Part shown: positions 8,896 to 17,215 of the stretch, in pieces
Numbering within the stretch: the stretch's first letter is position 1
Layout: every line of letters starts with the position of its first letter
Source: Caryophanales bacterium UBA5603
Lineage (GTDB): Bacteria > Bacillota_I > Bacilli_A > Izemoplasmatales > Hujiaoplasmataceae
NCBI GenBank assembly: GCA_002424815.1
Contig: DILB01000017.1
Location: forward strand, 21,832 to 85,831
Direction: 5' to 3'
Length of the DNA: 64,000 nt
Notes under the pieces: model-generated
The model's input: only the letters and a program-made list of their open reading frames with translations
Told to the model about the DNA's origin: nothing
Database searches by the model: none
Program-made: the position numbers and the translations under genes

Positions 8896-9701
8896 ACTGA
8901 TTTCGATTTGTTTTTTTCTGTAATGTCTGTATGTGAACCCGCCATCCGATAAGGAAGTCCTGCTGCATCGCGGATTAAAGCGCCTCTAGACCTTATCCAT
9001 ACATACTCTCCGTTTTTGTTTTTCAAGCGAAAATCATTATCATAGACCAAATCGACTGAAGAGATATAATCATCGATGCTTTTTAGCACACGAGTTAAAT
9101 CATCTGGATGAATTCGATTTCTAAACTCTTCAAAATCGTGTTTTATTTCATCGGGTTGATACCCTAATTGAGCTTTCCATCGATCTGAAAAAAAGATTTC
9201 ATTGGTTTGAATATTCCAATCCCATATACCATCATTGGATCCATTAATCGCCAGCTCATAACGTTCTCTTTGTTGTTTTAATTCCTCCATCAACTGAATT
9301 CGCTTCGTAATGGTCGTATCTGATCCTTGATAGCCAATCAATTGGTCGTTTTTCATCAGAGGAATTCCAGTGGTGTTGACCCAAACGATATGGCCATCTT
9401 TATGCTGTATCTGATTTTCATAATCATGATATGGCAAACATTTATTCATGACTTTGAGGGCTTCTCTTTGAAAATCTGAACGGCCTTTCTCGGGATGTAA
9501 ATCGTAAAAATATTTTTTCCCAATTAATTCATCTTGGGTATATCCAATAACTTGTTGGACATTGTTTCCAACCTGTGTATATAATCCGGTAGCGTCGGTT
9601 TCCCAGGTGAAAATACCGCTCTGAGTCATGATTTTTTCATACATTTCAATCGTTTTATTGAGTGATGTAATTAGATCCTTATTACTACTTTGATCGTTCA
9701 T
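8862..9701 (-). CDS. N-terminal PAS-PAS part of the cyclic-di-GMP enzyme
   Basis: The protein has 279 residues with two PAS/PAC domains, about 10-130 and 140-262. The second ends in the usual PAC tail MAGSHTDITEK. The following 15 residues (NKSKSVCVKRTSTLKN) do not look like a protein family. In the -1 frame the sequence instead reads KQIEISLRKTHEYLEK, a normal PAS linker that runs into the next frame. It starts with ATG after GGAGGA. If not a sequencing artefact, the cell makes a short PAS-PAS sensor and, by frameshifting, the full enzyme. It has its own promoter at 9767-9796. Confidence 0.8.
   Translation of the reverse strand: MNDQSSNKDLITSLNKTIEMYEKIMTQSGIFTWETDATGLYTQVGNNVQQVIGYTQDELIGKKYFYDLHPEKGRSDFQREALKVMNKCLPYHDYENQIQHKDGHIVWVNTTGIPLMKNDQLIGYQGSDTTITKRIQLMEELKQQRERYELAINGSNDGIWDWNIQTNEIFFSDRWKAQLGYQPDEIKHDFEEFRNRIHPDDLTRVLKSIDDYISSVDLVYDNDFRLKNKNGEYVWIRSRGALIRDAAGLPYRMAGSHTDITEKNKSKSVCVKRTSTLKN
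8910..8916 (-). other. In-phase slippery heptamer A AAA AAC at the frame break
   Basis: In the upstream reading frame the codons are GAA AAA AAC, so the heptamer has the X XXY YYZ phase used for -1 ribosomal frameshifting. A -1 slip continues in the frame of the PAS-GGDEF-HD-GYP part. A small hairpin (TGCGT-AAA-ACGCA) begins about 15 bases downstream. No strong Shine-Dalgarno-like stimulator is seen upstream. A single-base deletion in an 8-A run would give exactly the same sequence. Confidence 0.55.
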
Positions 9702-9766
9702 CCTATTCCTCCAAAAAGTATCTAAGTTGGTATAAAAAAAACAATACGATAGGTCGATTTTTTTTG

Positions 9767-9796
9767 ATTATATCATAAAATGATAAATCAAGACAA
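9767..9796 (-). promoter_or_regulatory. Promoter of the PAS/GGDEF/HD-GYP gene
   Basis: On the minus strand TTGTCT (9791-9796) and an extended -10, TGATATAAT (TATAAT at 9767-9772), are 18 bases apart. They lie about 65 bases before the ATG at 9701. Confidence 0.7.
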
Positions 9797-9854
9797 CATT
9801 TATGCTAAATTTAATTACATTTATCTTATTAGAAATTTAAAATCCAAAATACAT

Positions 9855-11465
9855 TTATTTGAAAGATTGAAAACAACTAATAACTTTTTCTGCTGTTTTA
9901 ATACCATCAACCGCCGAAGACATAATCCCTCCCGCATAACCGGCGCCTTCACCCATCGGATAAATGCCCGTGATATTAGACTCGTGATTTTCATTTCTAA
10001 CGATTCTCACGGGTGACGATGAACGTGTTTCAACACCTGTCAAGATGGCATCTTTCATCGCAAAACCTTTGATTTTGCGATCAAAATCTATTAAAGCAGC
10101 TTTTAAAGTATCGGTTACATATTTTGGTAAGATATCAGTCATTTTTACAAAAGTGGTGCCAGGTTGGTACGTTGGTTGAACGGATTCATAGTGCTCGCTA
10201 CAAAGATCATTCATAAAATCACCCACCAATTGCGTTGGTGCATAATATGGATTCTTAGCCAGTTGAAAAGCTGATCGTTCATATTTTCGTTGAAATTCAA
10301 TTCCGGCTAATGGATGATTTGAACCAAAATCCGATGGATCGATATTCACCAAAAATCCCGCATTCGCATTGGTTCCATCACGGCGACTCTCACTCATGCC
10401 ATTGGTGACACATCCTCCCGGTTCTGAAGCTGAATTCACAACATATCCGCCCGGACACATACAAAAAGTGTAGGCTGTTCGATTGTTTTCACCATGATAA
10501 CTGAGTTTATATTCCGCTGGTCCTAAGGCTGGATGATTGGCGTATTTACCATATTGAGCCACGTTGATGATGGACTGAGGATGTTCGATACGAACACCCA
10601 TTGAAAATGGCTTTTGAGTCATATGTAATCCTGAATCATAAATCCATTGAAAAGTATCTCTTGCACTATGTCCGATACCCAATAGACAGATACTCGTATT
10701 AATCAATTGTGAATGATTAATGATGACGCTTTTTAATTTTCTATCCTCGATAACAAAGCCGGTGACATTCGATTCAAATCGAATCTCTCCCCCCATGGTT
10801 ATGATGTCTTGACGTATCATTTTGATGATTGATCTTAATACATCGGTTCCAACATGTGGTTTATTGAGATAAAGAATCTCAGGAGATGCTCCATGTTGAA
10901 CTAATATTTCTAACACCGTTCGACAACGCAAATCATTGATGAGCGTATAAAGCTTACCATCAGAAAAAGTTCCTGCTCCACCTTCACCAAATAAGATGGT
11001 ACCAGATTCATCAAAAGAACCCGTTTTAAAAAAGTTTTCAACCTTTTGTGCCCTTGTTTCAACATCGCATCCACGTTCCAAAACAATGGGTTGATAACCG
11101 TTTTTAGCAAGCAACCATGCAGCAAAAATCCCGGAAGGTCCAAAGCCGATTACAACGGGTCTTTGCTTTAATTTTTCAAATCCTTTTTCCGGCATATGAT
11201 ACTCATTCATCGGTGTAATGGTCGTGTTAGGATGTTTTTTTTCAAAGAATACTGTTTCATTGTTTATTTCTACGTCGACAGTATAAACAAAGTAGATATG
11301 TTGTTTTTTACGTGCATCGATGGCCTTTTTATAAAGCGTAAAAGCGCGAATATCTTTTTCGCAAAGTTGATATAACGACATAACCTTTTTTTTCAAATAG
11401 GCAAGTTCATCATGGGTATGAATGGCTTGATCTAATTCAAGCTTCAAATTCGTGATTCTAATCAT
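9855..11465 (-). CDS. FAD-dependent dehydrogenase (COG2509 family)
   Basis: The protein has 536 residues. An N-terminal helical and beta region (about 1-95) precedes the FAD-binding motif VIGFGPSGIFAAWLLAKNGY, and GGAGTFSDGKLYT and CMCPGGYVVNSASE are signature stretches of this uncharacterised family. A C-terminal motif (YPMGEGAGYAGGIMSSAVDG) completes the nucleotide site. The start is at 11465, after AAGAAGG and 1 base beyond the stop of the upstream HI0933-type flavoprotein gene; the two are surely co-transcribed. The reaction is unknown. Confidence 0.85.
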   Translation of the reverse strand: MIRITNLKLELDQAIHTHDELAYLKKKVMSLYQLCEKDIRAFTLYKKAIDARKKQHIYFVYTVDVEINNETVFFEKKHPNTTITPMNEYHMPEKGFEKLKQRPVVIGFGPSGIFAAWLLAKNGYQPIVLERGCDVETRAQKVENFFKTGSFDESGTILFGEGGAGTFSDGKLYTLINDLRCRTVLEILVQHGASPEILYLNKPHVGTDVLRSIIKMIRQDIITMGGEIRFESNVTGFVIEDRKLKSVIINHSQLINTSICLLGIGHSARDTFQWIYDSGLHMTQKPFSMGVRIEHPQSIINVAQYGKYANHPALGPAEYKLSYHGENNRTAYTFCMCPGGYVVNSASEPGGCVTNGMSESRRDGTNANAGFLVNIDPSDFGSNHPLAGIEFQRKYERSAFQLAKNPYYAPTQLVGDFMNDLCSEHYESVQPTYQPGTTFVKMTDILPKYVTDTLKAALIDFDRKIKGFAMKDAILTGVETRSSSPVRIVRNENHESNITGIYPMGEGAGYAGGIMSSAVDGIKTAEKVISCFQSFK

Positions 11466-11466
11466 A

Positions 11467-12687
11467 TTATCCTTCTTGGCTCGCATTGAGACCTGCTAAA
11501 TATCCACTTGACCATGCCCACTGCAAATTATAACCACCACATAAACCATCGATATCGATAATTTCACCGGCGAAATATAGATTTTTTACCAGCTTTGATT
11601 CCATCGTTTCAGGATTGATTTCCTCAATTTTTATACCACCCGCTGTAACTTGTGCATCCTCAAAACTTTTGCTGCCAGTCACGGTAAAACGCCAATCAAA
11701 GAGCAATTCAATGATTTTATCTATCTTCGTTTGACTAATTTCAGAGACAAGTCGATGGTTTTTATCAATTCCGGCTTCTTTTAAAATTGCCGGAATAATT
11801 TTCTTATGTATTAATCCAATCAAACTGAAATCCACTGGACGATCGATTGCGTTTTGAAAACGTCTTACGACATCCATCCGTTGAAGTTGTGTGACTAATA
11901 CCACTTTTATGATAACCGTCTTATTGAGAGCCATAGATTCATTGGCTTTACGACTCAATTGTAAAATAGTCGGACCACTGATGCCATATTTTGTAAAAAG
12001 GATGTCTCCAAATTCAGATTGAATGGTTTCGTTATTATAAAGTAATTCGACCCTTCCAGGAAATTTGACCCCTTCTAAATGTTTTAAATATGGGCTCTGC
12101 AAGGTTAGTTTAACAAGCGAAGGAAAAATTACAGTGAGTTGATGTCCGAGTTTTCTTGCCAGTTCATATCCCATGCCATCACTTCCACTCAGTGGCATCG
12201 CTTTCCCACCTGTGCAGAGAATCACTTTTGAAGCTTCATACTGAGTTCCATCAGATAATATAATGATAAATTTTTGGTGTTTTCGAATCAATTGAATGAC
12301 AAAAGCTTCCACAATGATCTCAACATTCAAACGTTCTAATTCATATAATAAAACATCGACGATGCTGGAAGCTTGTTCTGATAAAGGATAGGTTTTTCCT
12401 TGTTCTTCAATTTTGGGGACAATCCCTAAGTTTTCAAAAAAACGAAGGGTTTCTGTGGGCCCAAATTGCGAAAAAGCTTTTTCGACAAACTCTGGATGGT
12501 TGTAATGCAAAGTTTGTGCTAATGCATTAGTATAATTACAACGCCCATTTCCGGTGGCTAAAATCTTCTTACCCACTTTAGGATTTCGCTCAAGAATCGT
12601 GACATTGGCGTGATTTTGTTTCGCAATTATGGCAGCGATCATACCACTTGCGCCACCACCAATAATAAAAATATCTGATTGTTTCAT
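11467..12687 (-). CDS. HI0933/YhiN-family flavoprotein oxidoreductase
   Basis: The protein has 406 residues of the BaiN/YhiN (HI0933-like, COG2081) family. It begins with the dinucleotide motif IIGGGASGMIAAIIA, followed by GKKILATGNGRCNYTN, which is highly conserved in this family. The C-terminus carries DIDGLCGGYNLQWAWSSG, the closing part of the FAD site. BaiN of Clostridium has been reported as a bile-acid 3-dehydro-4 reductase; most members have no known substrate and I do not assign one. It is followed after 1 base by a second flavoprotein gene, suggesting a shared redox role. Confidence 0.85.
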   Translation of the reverse strand: MKQSDIFIIGGGASGMIAAIIAKQNHANVTILERNPKVGKKILATGNGRCNYTNALAQTLHYNHPEFVEKAFSQFGPTETLRFFENLGIVPKIEEQGKTYPLSEQASSIVDVLLYELERLNVEIIVEAFVIQLIRKHQKFIIILSDGTQYEASKVILCTGGKAMPLSGSDGMGYELARKLGHQLTVIFPSLVKLTLQSPYLKHLEGVKFPGRVELLYNNETIQSEFGDILFTKYGISGPTILQLSRKANESMALNKTVIIKVVLVTQLQRMDVVRRFQNAIDRPVDFSLIGLIHKKIIPAILKEAGIDKNHRLVSEISQTKIDKIIELLFDWRFTVTGSKSFEDAQVTAGGIKIEEINPETMESKLVKNLYFAGEIIDIDGLCGGYNLQWAWSSGYLAGLNASQEG

Positions 12688-12732
12688 GAATACACCTGCT
12701 TTTCGAGAAGATAAATTAATTTTTTAAAATTG

Positions 12733-13968
12733 TTAATGATTTATTCCTTCCATCGCTTGAAGCCGGTCAGCGATGGTAGGATGTGAATAATGCATTAAAA
12801 CATAAAAGGGATGCGGAGTTAAATTCGAATAATTCGCTTTGGCTATAACTTTTAAAGCCTCAATCATGGACTGTGTATCAGTCATACGGCAGGCAAAAGC
12901 ATCAGCTTTATATTCTGCTTTACGAGATAAATAATTTAATAAAAAGCCAATCAATAAATTGAAGGGACTCATTAAAATTGAAAAGAGAATAATAGAGAAA
13001 CCAAAATGAAAGCCACTGAAACCAAATGAAGTCGTAAAGATCTCGTTTTGTAAAATCACGCCTAGTAAAATCGCATATAAGCCAAACATGATGATCTGCC
13101 GTAATAACAAAAAGATAACATCATGATGCTTTGCATGTCCTAGTTCATGGGCAAGGACAGATACGATTTGATCTTCACTCATCTTTTCAATTAAAGTATC
13201 ATATAATACAACTTCGCGCGTCTTCCCAAGTCCACTAAAAAACGCATTTAATTTACTGGATCGTTTAGAAGCGTCCATTGAAGAAATTGCATCAATTTTA
13301 AACCCAACACGGGAAGCTAACTCTGAAATCTTGGTCTTTAAAGTTCCTTCTTCAAGCGGCGTCAAACGATTAAATATTTTAATAAATACTTTGGTATTGA
13401 GAATAAATAACACAATCAATACAATGGATAAAACCATCCAAGCCCCGATGATGAAATACCATAAACGATCTTGAAACGCAAAATATAGTGATAACAAAAC
13501 CCAAACGATGCCCGAAAGCAAAGCGATTGATATAAGCCAACGTTTCAATTGATCGAACCAAAAGGTTTTTTGGGTGGTTTTATTAAACCCAAACATCGCT
13601 TCGATATGGAAGGTCTGATAATAATCAAATGGCAGATCAATGATTGAAAATATTGTTAATAAAATGCTCAAATATAGTATTGAATGCCAAATATCGCCAA
13701 ACGCTAATGGACTCAGGATAGTATCAAGCCAAGCAAAGGCACCACTGAAAAGTGCTACGATTAAAAGTAGAGTCTCAAAGATCGATTTAATCATTGAAAA
13801 GCGGAAGTTGGACATAAAATAAGCTAACCATTGTTGATATTGATCAAAATCATAAATATCTTTTGTTACGGGTGGAATTTCATTCTTGCGGGATTTGAAA
13901 TTCAAAAGCGATGCAATCGTTTCAATGATAAAAACGCCTATAATGATGCCAACAATCAAAAATTTCAT
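12733..13968 (-). CDS. M48 (Ste24-type) membrane metalloprotease
   Basis: The protein has 411 residues. The zinc site HELGH is within VLAHELGHAKHHDV, and the third ligand Glu is in SRKAEYKADAFA, as in Ste24/CAAX protease 1 homologs. Several membrane segments flank it: an N-terminal one, a group at about 60-220 and two after the HELGH. It probably clips membrane proteins or peptides as part of membrane quality control. I start it at the ATG at 13968, preceded by TGGAGG. The open frame continues upstream to 14223, but that part covers the tRNA-Val gene and is not coding. Confidence 0.88.
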   Translation of the reverse strand: MKFLIVGIIIGVFIIETIASLLNFKSRKNEIPPVTKDIYDFDQYQQWLAYFMSNFRFSMIKSIFETLLLIVALFSGAFAWLDTILSPLAFGDIWHSILYLSILLTIFSIIDLPFDYYQTFHIEAMFGFNKTTQKTFWFDQLKRWLISIALLSGIVWVLLSLYFAFQDRLWYFIIGAWMVLSIVLIVLFILNTKVFIKIFNRLTPLEEGTLKTKISELASRVGFKIDAISSMDASKRSSKLNAFFSGLGKTREVVLYDTLIEKMSEDQIVSVLAHELGHAKHHDVIFLLLRQIIMFGLYAILLGVILQNEIFTTSFGFSGFHFGFSIILFSILMSPFNLLIGFLLNYLSRKAEYKADAFACRMTDTQSMIEALKVIAKANYSNLTPHPFYVLMHYSHPTIADRLQAMEGINH

Positions 13969-14112
13969 CGATAATAACCTCCAAAAAACAATGAATGATA
14001 TAGCGATTTTATCATTTTTTAATCTTAAAAACAACAACTTGTGATGGATATCATTTATGAAGGCTATGATAATTAAAAAAACACCGACTTTGTCGATGTT
14101 TGTATACATAAG

Positions 14113-14188
14113 TGGTGGAGCCAGAGGGGATTGAACCCACGACCCTCTGCACGTCAAGCAGATGCTCTCCCGCTGAGCTATAGCTCCA
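14113..14188 (-). tRNA. tRNA-Val (GAC)
   Basis: The 76-base cloverleaf has acceptor TGGAGCT/GGCTCCA with a genomically encoded CCA. The D arm is AGCTCAGCGGGAGAGC and the anticodon stem TCTGC/GCAGA holds loop TTGACGT, giving anticodon GAC. The T arm contains GGTTCAATCC. GAC reads GUC and GUU (Val). Confidence 0.95.
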
Positions 14189-14253
14189 CACGCATAAACT
14201 ATTATACTATATTTATCCAACAATTCAAGGAAAATATCTTCTTAAAGTAGAAT

Positions 14254-14784
14254 TTATGCAGATCTAGCTAAGATGAAAAGCAAGTCACTCAAACGATTGA
14301 TATATTTCAACGCAAGCCACAGATCCTGGCGCTCGCTTTCGTGAATATACTTAACAATTTTTCTTTCAGCACGACGACAAACCGCTCTCGACAAGTCAAA
14401 ATAGGCTCCCGGTAAGGTTGCCTCGCTGCCTGGGAGAACAAAACGCGCCTCAATGGGATGTTCTTTAAGGAGTCTTTGTTCTTCATCCTCTAAAAACTTC
14501 AGTGCTTCTTCTCCAAAACTTTGGATTAATTTGGTGTTCGGATGGTCTGCATCTGGATTGGTCGCAATCAAGGTATTCATGGATTGTAAAGCTTTTTGAA
14601 ACTCTAAAATCGGTTCGTAATGGGCGTAATGATAAGTCAATCCAAGTAAACTCGAAAGTTCGTCATTAGTGCCAAGAACATCAAAAAGAATATTATCTTT
14701 GCGATACTTTTGTTGAACATAATTAGATGAATAACCTTTGTCGCCAAGTTTGGTGGTCACTTGGCTCATATTGGTAATTTTCAT
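14254..14784 (-). CDS. PduO-type corrinoid (cobalamin) adenosyltransferase
   Basis: The protein has 176 residues. It carries the PduO-type ATP-binding motif TKLGDKGYS near the N-terminus, the SRAVCRRAERK motif and the C-terminal NRLSDLLFILAR. The enzyme transfers adenosine from ATP to cob(I)alamin and so supplies adenosylcobalamin. The nearby glutamate mutase (23366-26643) needs this cofactor, which gives it an obvious client. The usual TKTGDDG is TKLGDKG here, a mild variation in the ATP loop. It follows the 2H phosphoesterase gene by 17 bp and is probably co-transcribed with it. Confidence 0.88.
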   Translation of the reverse strand: MKITNMSQVTTKLGDKGYSSNYVQQKYRKDNILFDVLGTNDELSSLLGLTYHYAHYEPILEFQKALQSMNTLIATNPDADHPNTKLIQSFGEEALKFLEDEEQRLLKEHPIEARFVLPGSEATLPGAYFDLSRAVCRRAERKIVKYIHESERQDLWLALKYINRLSDLLFILARSA

Positions 14785-14801
14785 ATCTGACCTCCTACAA
14801 T

Positions 14802-15311
14802 TTATCGAATGACAACATTTCCAATTACTTTATAAGGTTTTGCTGTCGCATCAATCAAAGAAACATGCGTCGGTGTAATCGATTTAGGAACTCTGATCGA
14901 TTCGGCAATCATCTCAGCGGTCGCTCTTTCTTCACTTGACAAATCCGTCGCAAGCGTAATGTGCGGGTGATAATTTTCTGAAGTTGAATATTCACTCAGT
15001 TGAATATCTGTAATTCTTAAATATTTGTCATGAAGTTTCATTAAATCCTTATCTTTTTCGATATCGATGAAAACAGTCGATTTTTCGCCTCTAAAACCAC
15101 TAATACCTTTTGTCTTGATGGATAATTTGAATGGTCGAATAGCGAAGAATTTTTTTACTGAGTCAACATTATCTGCCTCATATACAATTAAAGTAACATG
15201 AGGAAAATATCCGGCATCGGTAAAAAAAGGATTGACTTCTTTAGCGATTCTTTCGACAGCGTCATCAATTTGTTTAATTTTATCGAATCCTAACACGATG
15301 GCAAATTGCAT
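14802..15311 (-). CDS. 2'-5' RNA ligase-like 2H phosphoesterase
   Basis: The protein has 169 residues. The two HxTx motifs of the 2H phosphoesterase (LigT/YjcG) fold are HVTL (about residue 38) and HITL (about residue 118), each at the end of a beta strand. Members hydrolyse cyclic phosphates or join RNA ends; the substrate here is unknown. It precedes the cobalamin adenosyltransferase gene by 17 bp. AAAGGA lies 9 bases upstream of the ATG. Confidence 0.75.
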   Translation of the reverse strand: MQFAIVLGFDKIKQIDDAVERIAKEVNPFFTDAGYFPHVTLIVYEADNVDSVKKFFAIRPFKLSIKTKGISGFRGEKSTVFIDIEKDKDLMKLHDKYLRITDIQLSEYSTSENYHPHITLATDLSSEERATAEMIAESIRVPKSITPTHVSLIDATAKPYKVIGNVVIR

Positions 15312-15343
15312 GGCATTCAGTCCTTTACTAAAAATCTATCTTC

Positions 15344-15352
15344 ATTATATCA
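15344..15352 (-). promoter_or_regulatory. Extended -10 promoter of the 2H phosphoesterase/adenosyltransferase pair
   Basis: On the minus strand TGATATAAT forms an extended -10, with TATAAT at 15344-15349, about 33 bases before the ATG at 15311. No good -35 is seen; an A-run lies at the expected distance. Confidence 0.55.
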
Positions 15353-15467
15353 AATCATGATGCTTTTTTTATCAAAATTTGCACTAAACGATGAAAAACC
15401 GTGATAAATCAGTTAAAAAAGTCATTAATGTTGCTAAATTTGAACATATTTATTTTAAATCAACTCA

Positions 15468-15495
15468 TTGATATCTGCCATAAATGAGTTATAAT
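15468..15495 (+). promoter_or_regulatory. Sigma-A promoter of pcp
   Basis: TTGATA (15468-15473) and TATAAT (15490-15495) are separated by 16 bases, about 48 bases before the ATG of the pyroglutamyl peptidase gene. Confidence 0.75.
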
Positions 15496-15543
15496 CTTTA
15501 TGATTTCAAGCTTCAATATTAAAAAAAGAAGAGAGATAAACCT

Positions 15544-16146
15544 ATGAAAATATTAATCACTGCTTTTGAACCTTTTAATCAACAAACTGAAAATGCTTCT
15601 TATGAAATATTACAAAATCTAGACTATGATGATTCATCCATTGAAATTATAAAAGTCTTTTTGCCCGTTGTTTATGATTATCATATCTATAAAACGTTAA
15701 TTATGAAACATCACCCCTCAATCATCCTTCATTTGGGTGAAGCTTATGGCCGTTCATTGATAGGATTAGAACGTCGTGCAAAGAATTTAAAAAGTGCTAA
15801 CATTCCCGATAATGAAGGTGTCATTTTTACGAATGAACTCATCCATCCTTTGGGCCCCGAAGAACGACTAACAACCCTCCCAATCGAATCGATTTATCAG
15901 GCCGTTCAAAAACAAAATAATCCCATTGAAATATCTGAATCAGCGGGAACTTACATTTGCAATCTTGCCCTCTATGCTTCCCTTGAAGCAATCGAAGCAT
16001 TGCAATGGCCGATTCAAGTTGGTTTTATCCATTTTCCAAGATTAGATCATCAAAAGAACTCTTTGAATATACCCACATTATCTTTAAAAACATCTGTTGA
16101 TTGTTTAACCGCAATACTCAGAAGTATCATAAACGAAGAGCGCTGA
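15544..16146 (+). CDS. pcp: Pyroglutamyl-peptidase I
   Basis: The protein has 200 residues, close to the usual 200-215. This cysteine peptidase (C15) removes N-terminal pyroglutamate from peptides. The N-terminal ILITAFEPF is the family start. The catalytic Glu lies in GLERRAKN, the Cys in AGTYICNLALY and the His in GFIHFPRL, matching the E-C-H triad. Sequence around these residues departs from textbook enzymes, but all three are present. It sits alone between a good promoter and a terminator. It fits an organism that ferments peptides; released pyroglutamate could feed glutamate fermentation, which is inference. Confidence 0.85.
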   Translation: MKILITAFEPFNQQTENASYEILQNLDYDDSSIEIIKVFLPVVYDYHIYKTLIMKHHPSIILHLGEAYGRSLIGLERRAKNLKSANIPDNEGVIFTNELIHPLGPEERLTTLPIESIYQAVQKQNNPIEISESAGTYICNLALYASLEAIEALQWPIQVGFIHFPRLDHQKNSLNIPTLSLKTSVDCLTAILRSIINEER

Positions 16147-16161
16147 AATCTCAGCGCTCTT
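16136..16161. terminator. Bidirectional terminator between pcp and the CAT-like gene
   Basis: A perfect 11-bp stem (AAGAGCGCTGA with TCAGCGCTCTT) has a 4-base loop. It overlaps the stop of pcp and ends 1 base before the stop codon of the convergent CAT-like gene. Confidence 0.85.
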
Positions 16162-16162
16162 A

Positions 16163-16792
16163 TTATTTCAATTTATGAAATGCTTCTTCTAAAAGATGAA
16201 TAAACTGTGCAACATGGATTCCGTCAATCAAACGATGATTGACTTGTATCGACAAAGGCATCATTAAACGATCATCACGTTTTTCATATTTTCCGAAAGT
16301 GATACGCGCGATAGAATCATCTTTGTTTATGTCCATTTCATGAGTTACAGAGGTAAAATGAATCCATGGAACCGAAGAAAAATAAATATAATGATCTTTT
16401 TTCTCATCTTCTTTAGATGGAAAATATTGTTTTTGTTTTAAAACGGCTGATTTGCAGGCATCACTAAACTCATGCATCTGACCGACTAGTTTAACATTAG
16501 CAATTAAGAAGAGATCAGAATCTTTCTTGATATCGGTGAATGAGGGAATTAATTCATCAATAAGGAAGATTTTTTCACCTCTTATTCGATATCGGAAGGC
16601 TTCAATTTGATTCATTGCTTTGCAACATTGATAAATCAACCCGTAATAAAATGAAGTTTGATGGGCTTTGACATATCGATGAAACGCTGTGACATCTAAA
16701 TCAATTGTCAAAGAATAAAAAGGAAAAGCGATATGGCTAAAAAATTCAAAGTGTTCTTTTCGATGCCAATGTTGGATATCAATTTCATGCAT
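16163..16792 (-). CDS. Chloramphenicol acetyltransferase-like protein
   Basis: The protein has 209 residues, close to CatA enzymes. The catalytic histidine is in the motif VNHRLIDGIHVAQF (HxxxDG), and SSVPWIHFTS matches the conserved SPWxxFTS strand. Members acetylate chloramphenicol, but many chromosomal homologs have other or unknown acceptors, so resistance should not be assumed. It is a single gene with no mobile element or resistance genes near it and shares its terminator with pcp. Confidence 0.85.
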   Translation of the reverse strand: MHEIDIQHWHRKEHFEFFSHIAFPFYSLTIDLDVTAFHRYVKAHQTSFYYGLIYQCCKAMNQIEAFRYRIRGEKIFLIDELIPSFTDIKKDSDLFLIANVKLVGQMHEFSDACKSAVLKQKQYFPSKEDEKKDHYIYFSSVPWIHFTSVTHEMDINKDDSIARITFGKYEKRDDRLMMPLSIQVNHRLIDGIHVAQFIHLLEEAFHKLK

Positions 16793-16878
16793 TTAAGAAA
16801 CCTCCTCATCAAAGTGAGTCACCGCTCTCTTCAATTGCATTATATCATAACGAATTAAAAACATTCAATATAATAAAA

Positions 16879-16898
16879 AAAAGCGACACAGCGCTTTT
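16879..16898 (-). terminator. Terminator of tRNA-Gly
   Basis: AAAAGCG pairs with CGCTTTT around a 6-base loop, followed on the minus strand by a run of T. It lies 8 bases past the 3' end of tRNA-Gly. Confidence 0.7.
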
Positions 16899-16906
16899 GT
16901 AATCTT

Positions 16907-16981
16907 TGGAGCAAGCGAGGGGAATCGAACCCCCATGTTCTGCTTGGGAAGCAGACGTAATGACCATTATACGACACCTGC
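16907..16981 (-). tRNA. tRNA-Gly (CCC)
   Basis: This is a 75-base tRNA. The acceptor GCAGGTG/CGCTTGC includes wobble pairs, the anticodon stem TCTGC/GCAGA holds TTCCCAA (anticodon CCC), the T arm is GGGGTTCGATTCCCC and a TCCA end is encoded. CCC reads GGG codons. Confidence 0.93.
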
Positions 16982-17057
16982 GTACGATGAATGTAATTCT
17001 ATTTTAAGCCATCCAACCCATTTTTTCAATCACTTAATGATGAATTTTAAAAGTAAA

Positions 17058-17078
17058 GCCGATGCATCGAACATCGGC
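17058..17078 (-). terminator. Terminator of tRNA-Pro
   Basis: The perfect stem GCCGATG/CATCGGC with a 7-base loop is followed on the minus strand by TTTACTTTT. It lies 11 bases past the 3' end of tRNA-Pro. Confidence 0.75.
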
Positions 17079-17089
17079 GTTTTTGATAA

Positions 17090-17166
17090 TGGTCGGAAAG
17101 ACAGGATTTGAACCTGCGACCTCTTGGACCCCATCCAAGCGCTCTACCAAGCTAAGCTACTTCCCG
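17090..17166 (-). tRNA. tRNA-Pro (GGG)
   Basis: This is a 77-base tRNA with acceptor CGGGAAG/CTTTCCG and an encoded ACCA. The anticodon stem CTTGG/CCAAG holds loop ATGGGGT, giving anticodon GGG. The T arm is GCAGGTTCAAATCCTGT. It begins 50 bases after the stop of citXG on the same strand, so it could be read from the long glm-cit operon as well as from its own promoter. Confidence 0.94.
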
Positions 17167-17215
17167 AGCATTATTGATTATAACAAATCATTTCTTAAAA
17201 TGCCACATTTTTTAT

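Noticed and set aside
14113..14188. Reading the tRNA as Asp (GTC)
   Set aside because: GTC is seen only on the plus strand; the gene is on the minus strand, where the loop TTGACGT gives anticodon GAC (Val).
13969..14223. 85-codon N-terminal extension of the M48 protease frame
   Set aside because: It runs through the tRNA-Val gene and lacks a ribosome site; the ATG at 13968 has TGGAGG and begins a normal membrane helix.
16163..16792. CAT-like gene as an acquired resistance gene
   Set aside because: No mobile element, no resistance neighbours and a shared terminator with a housekeeping gene; substrate cannot be inferred.
17197..17211. AAAATG-CCA-CATTTT as terminator of the glm-cit operon
   Set aside because: The stem is short and A+T rich with a poor T-run; the operon may instead read through to the tRNA-Pro terminator.
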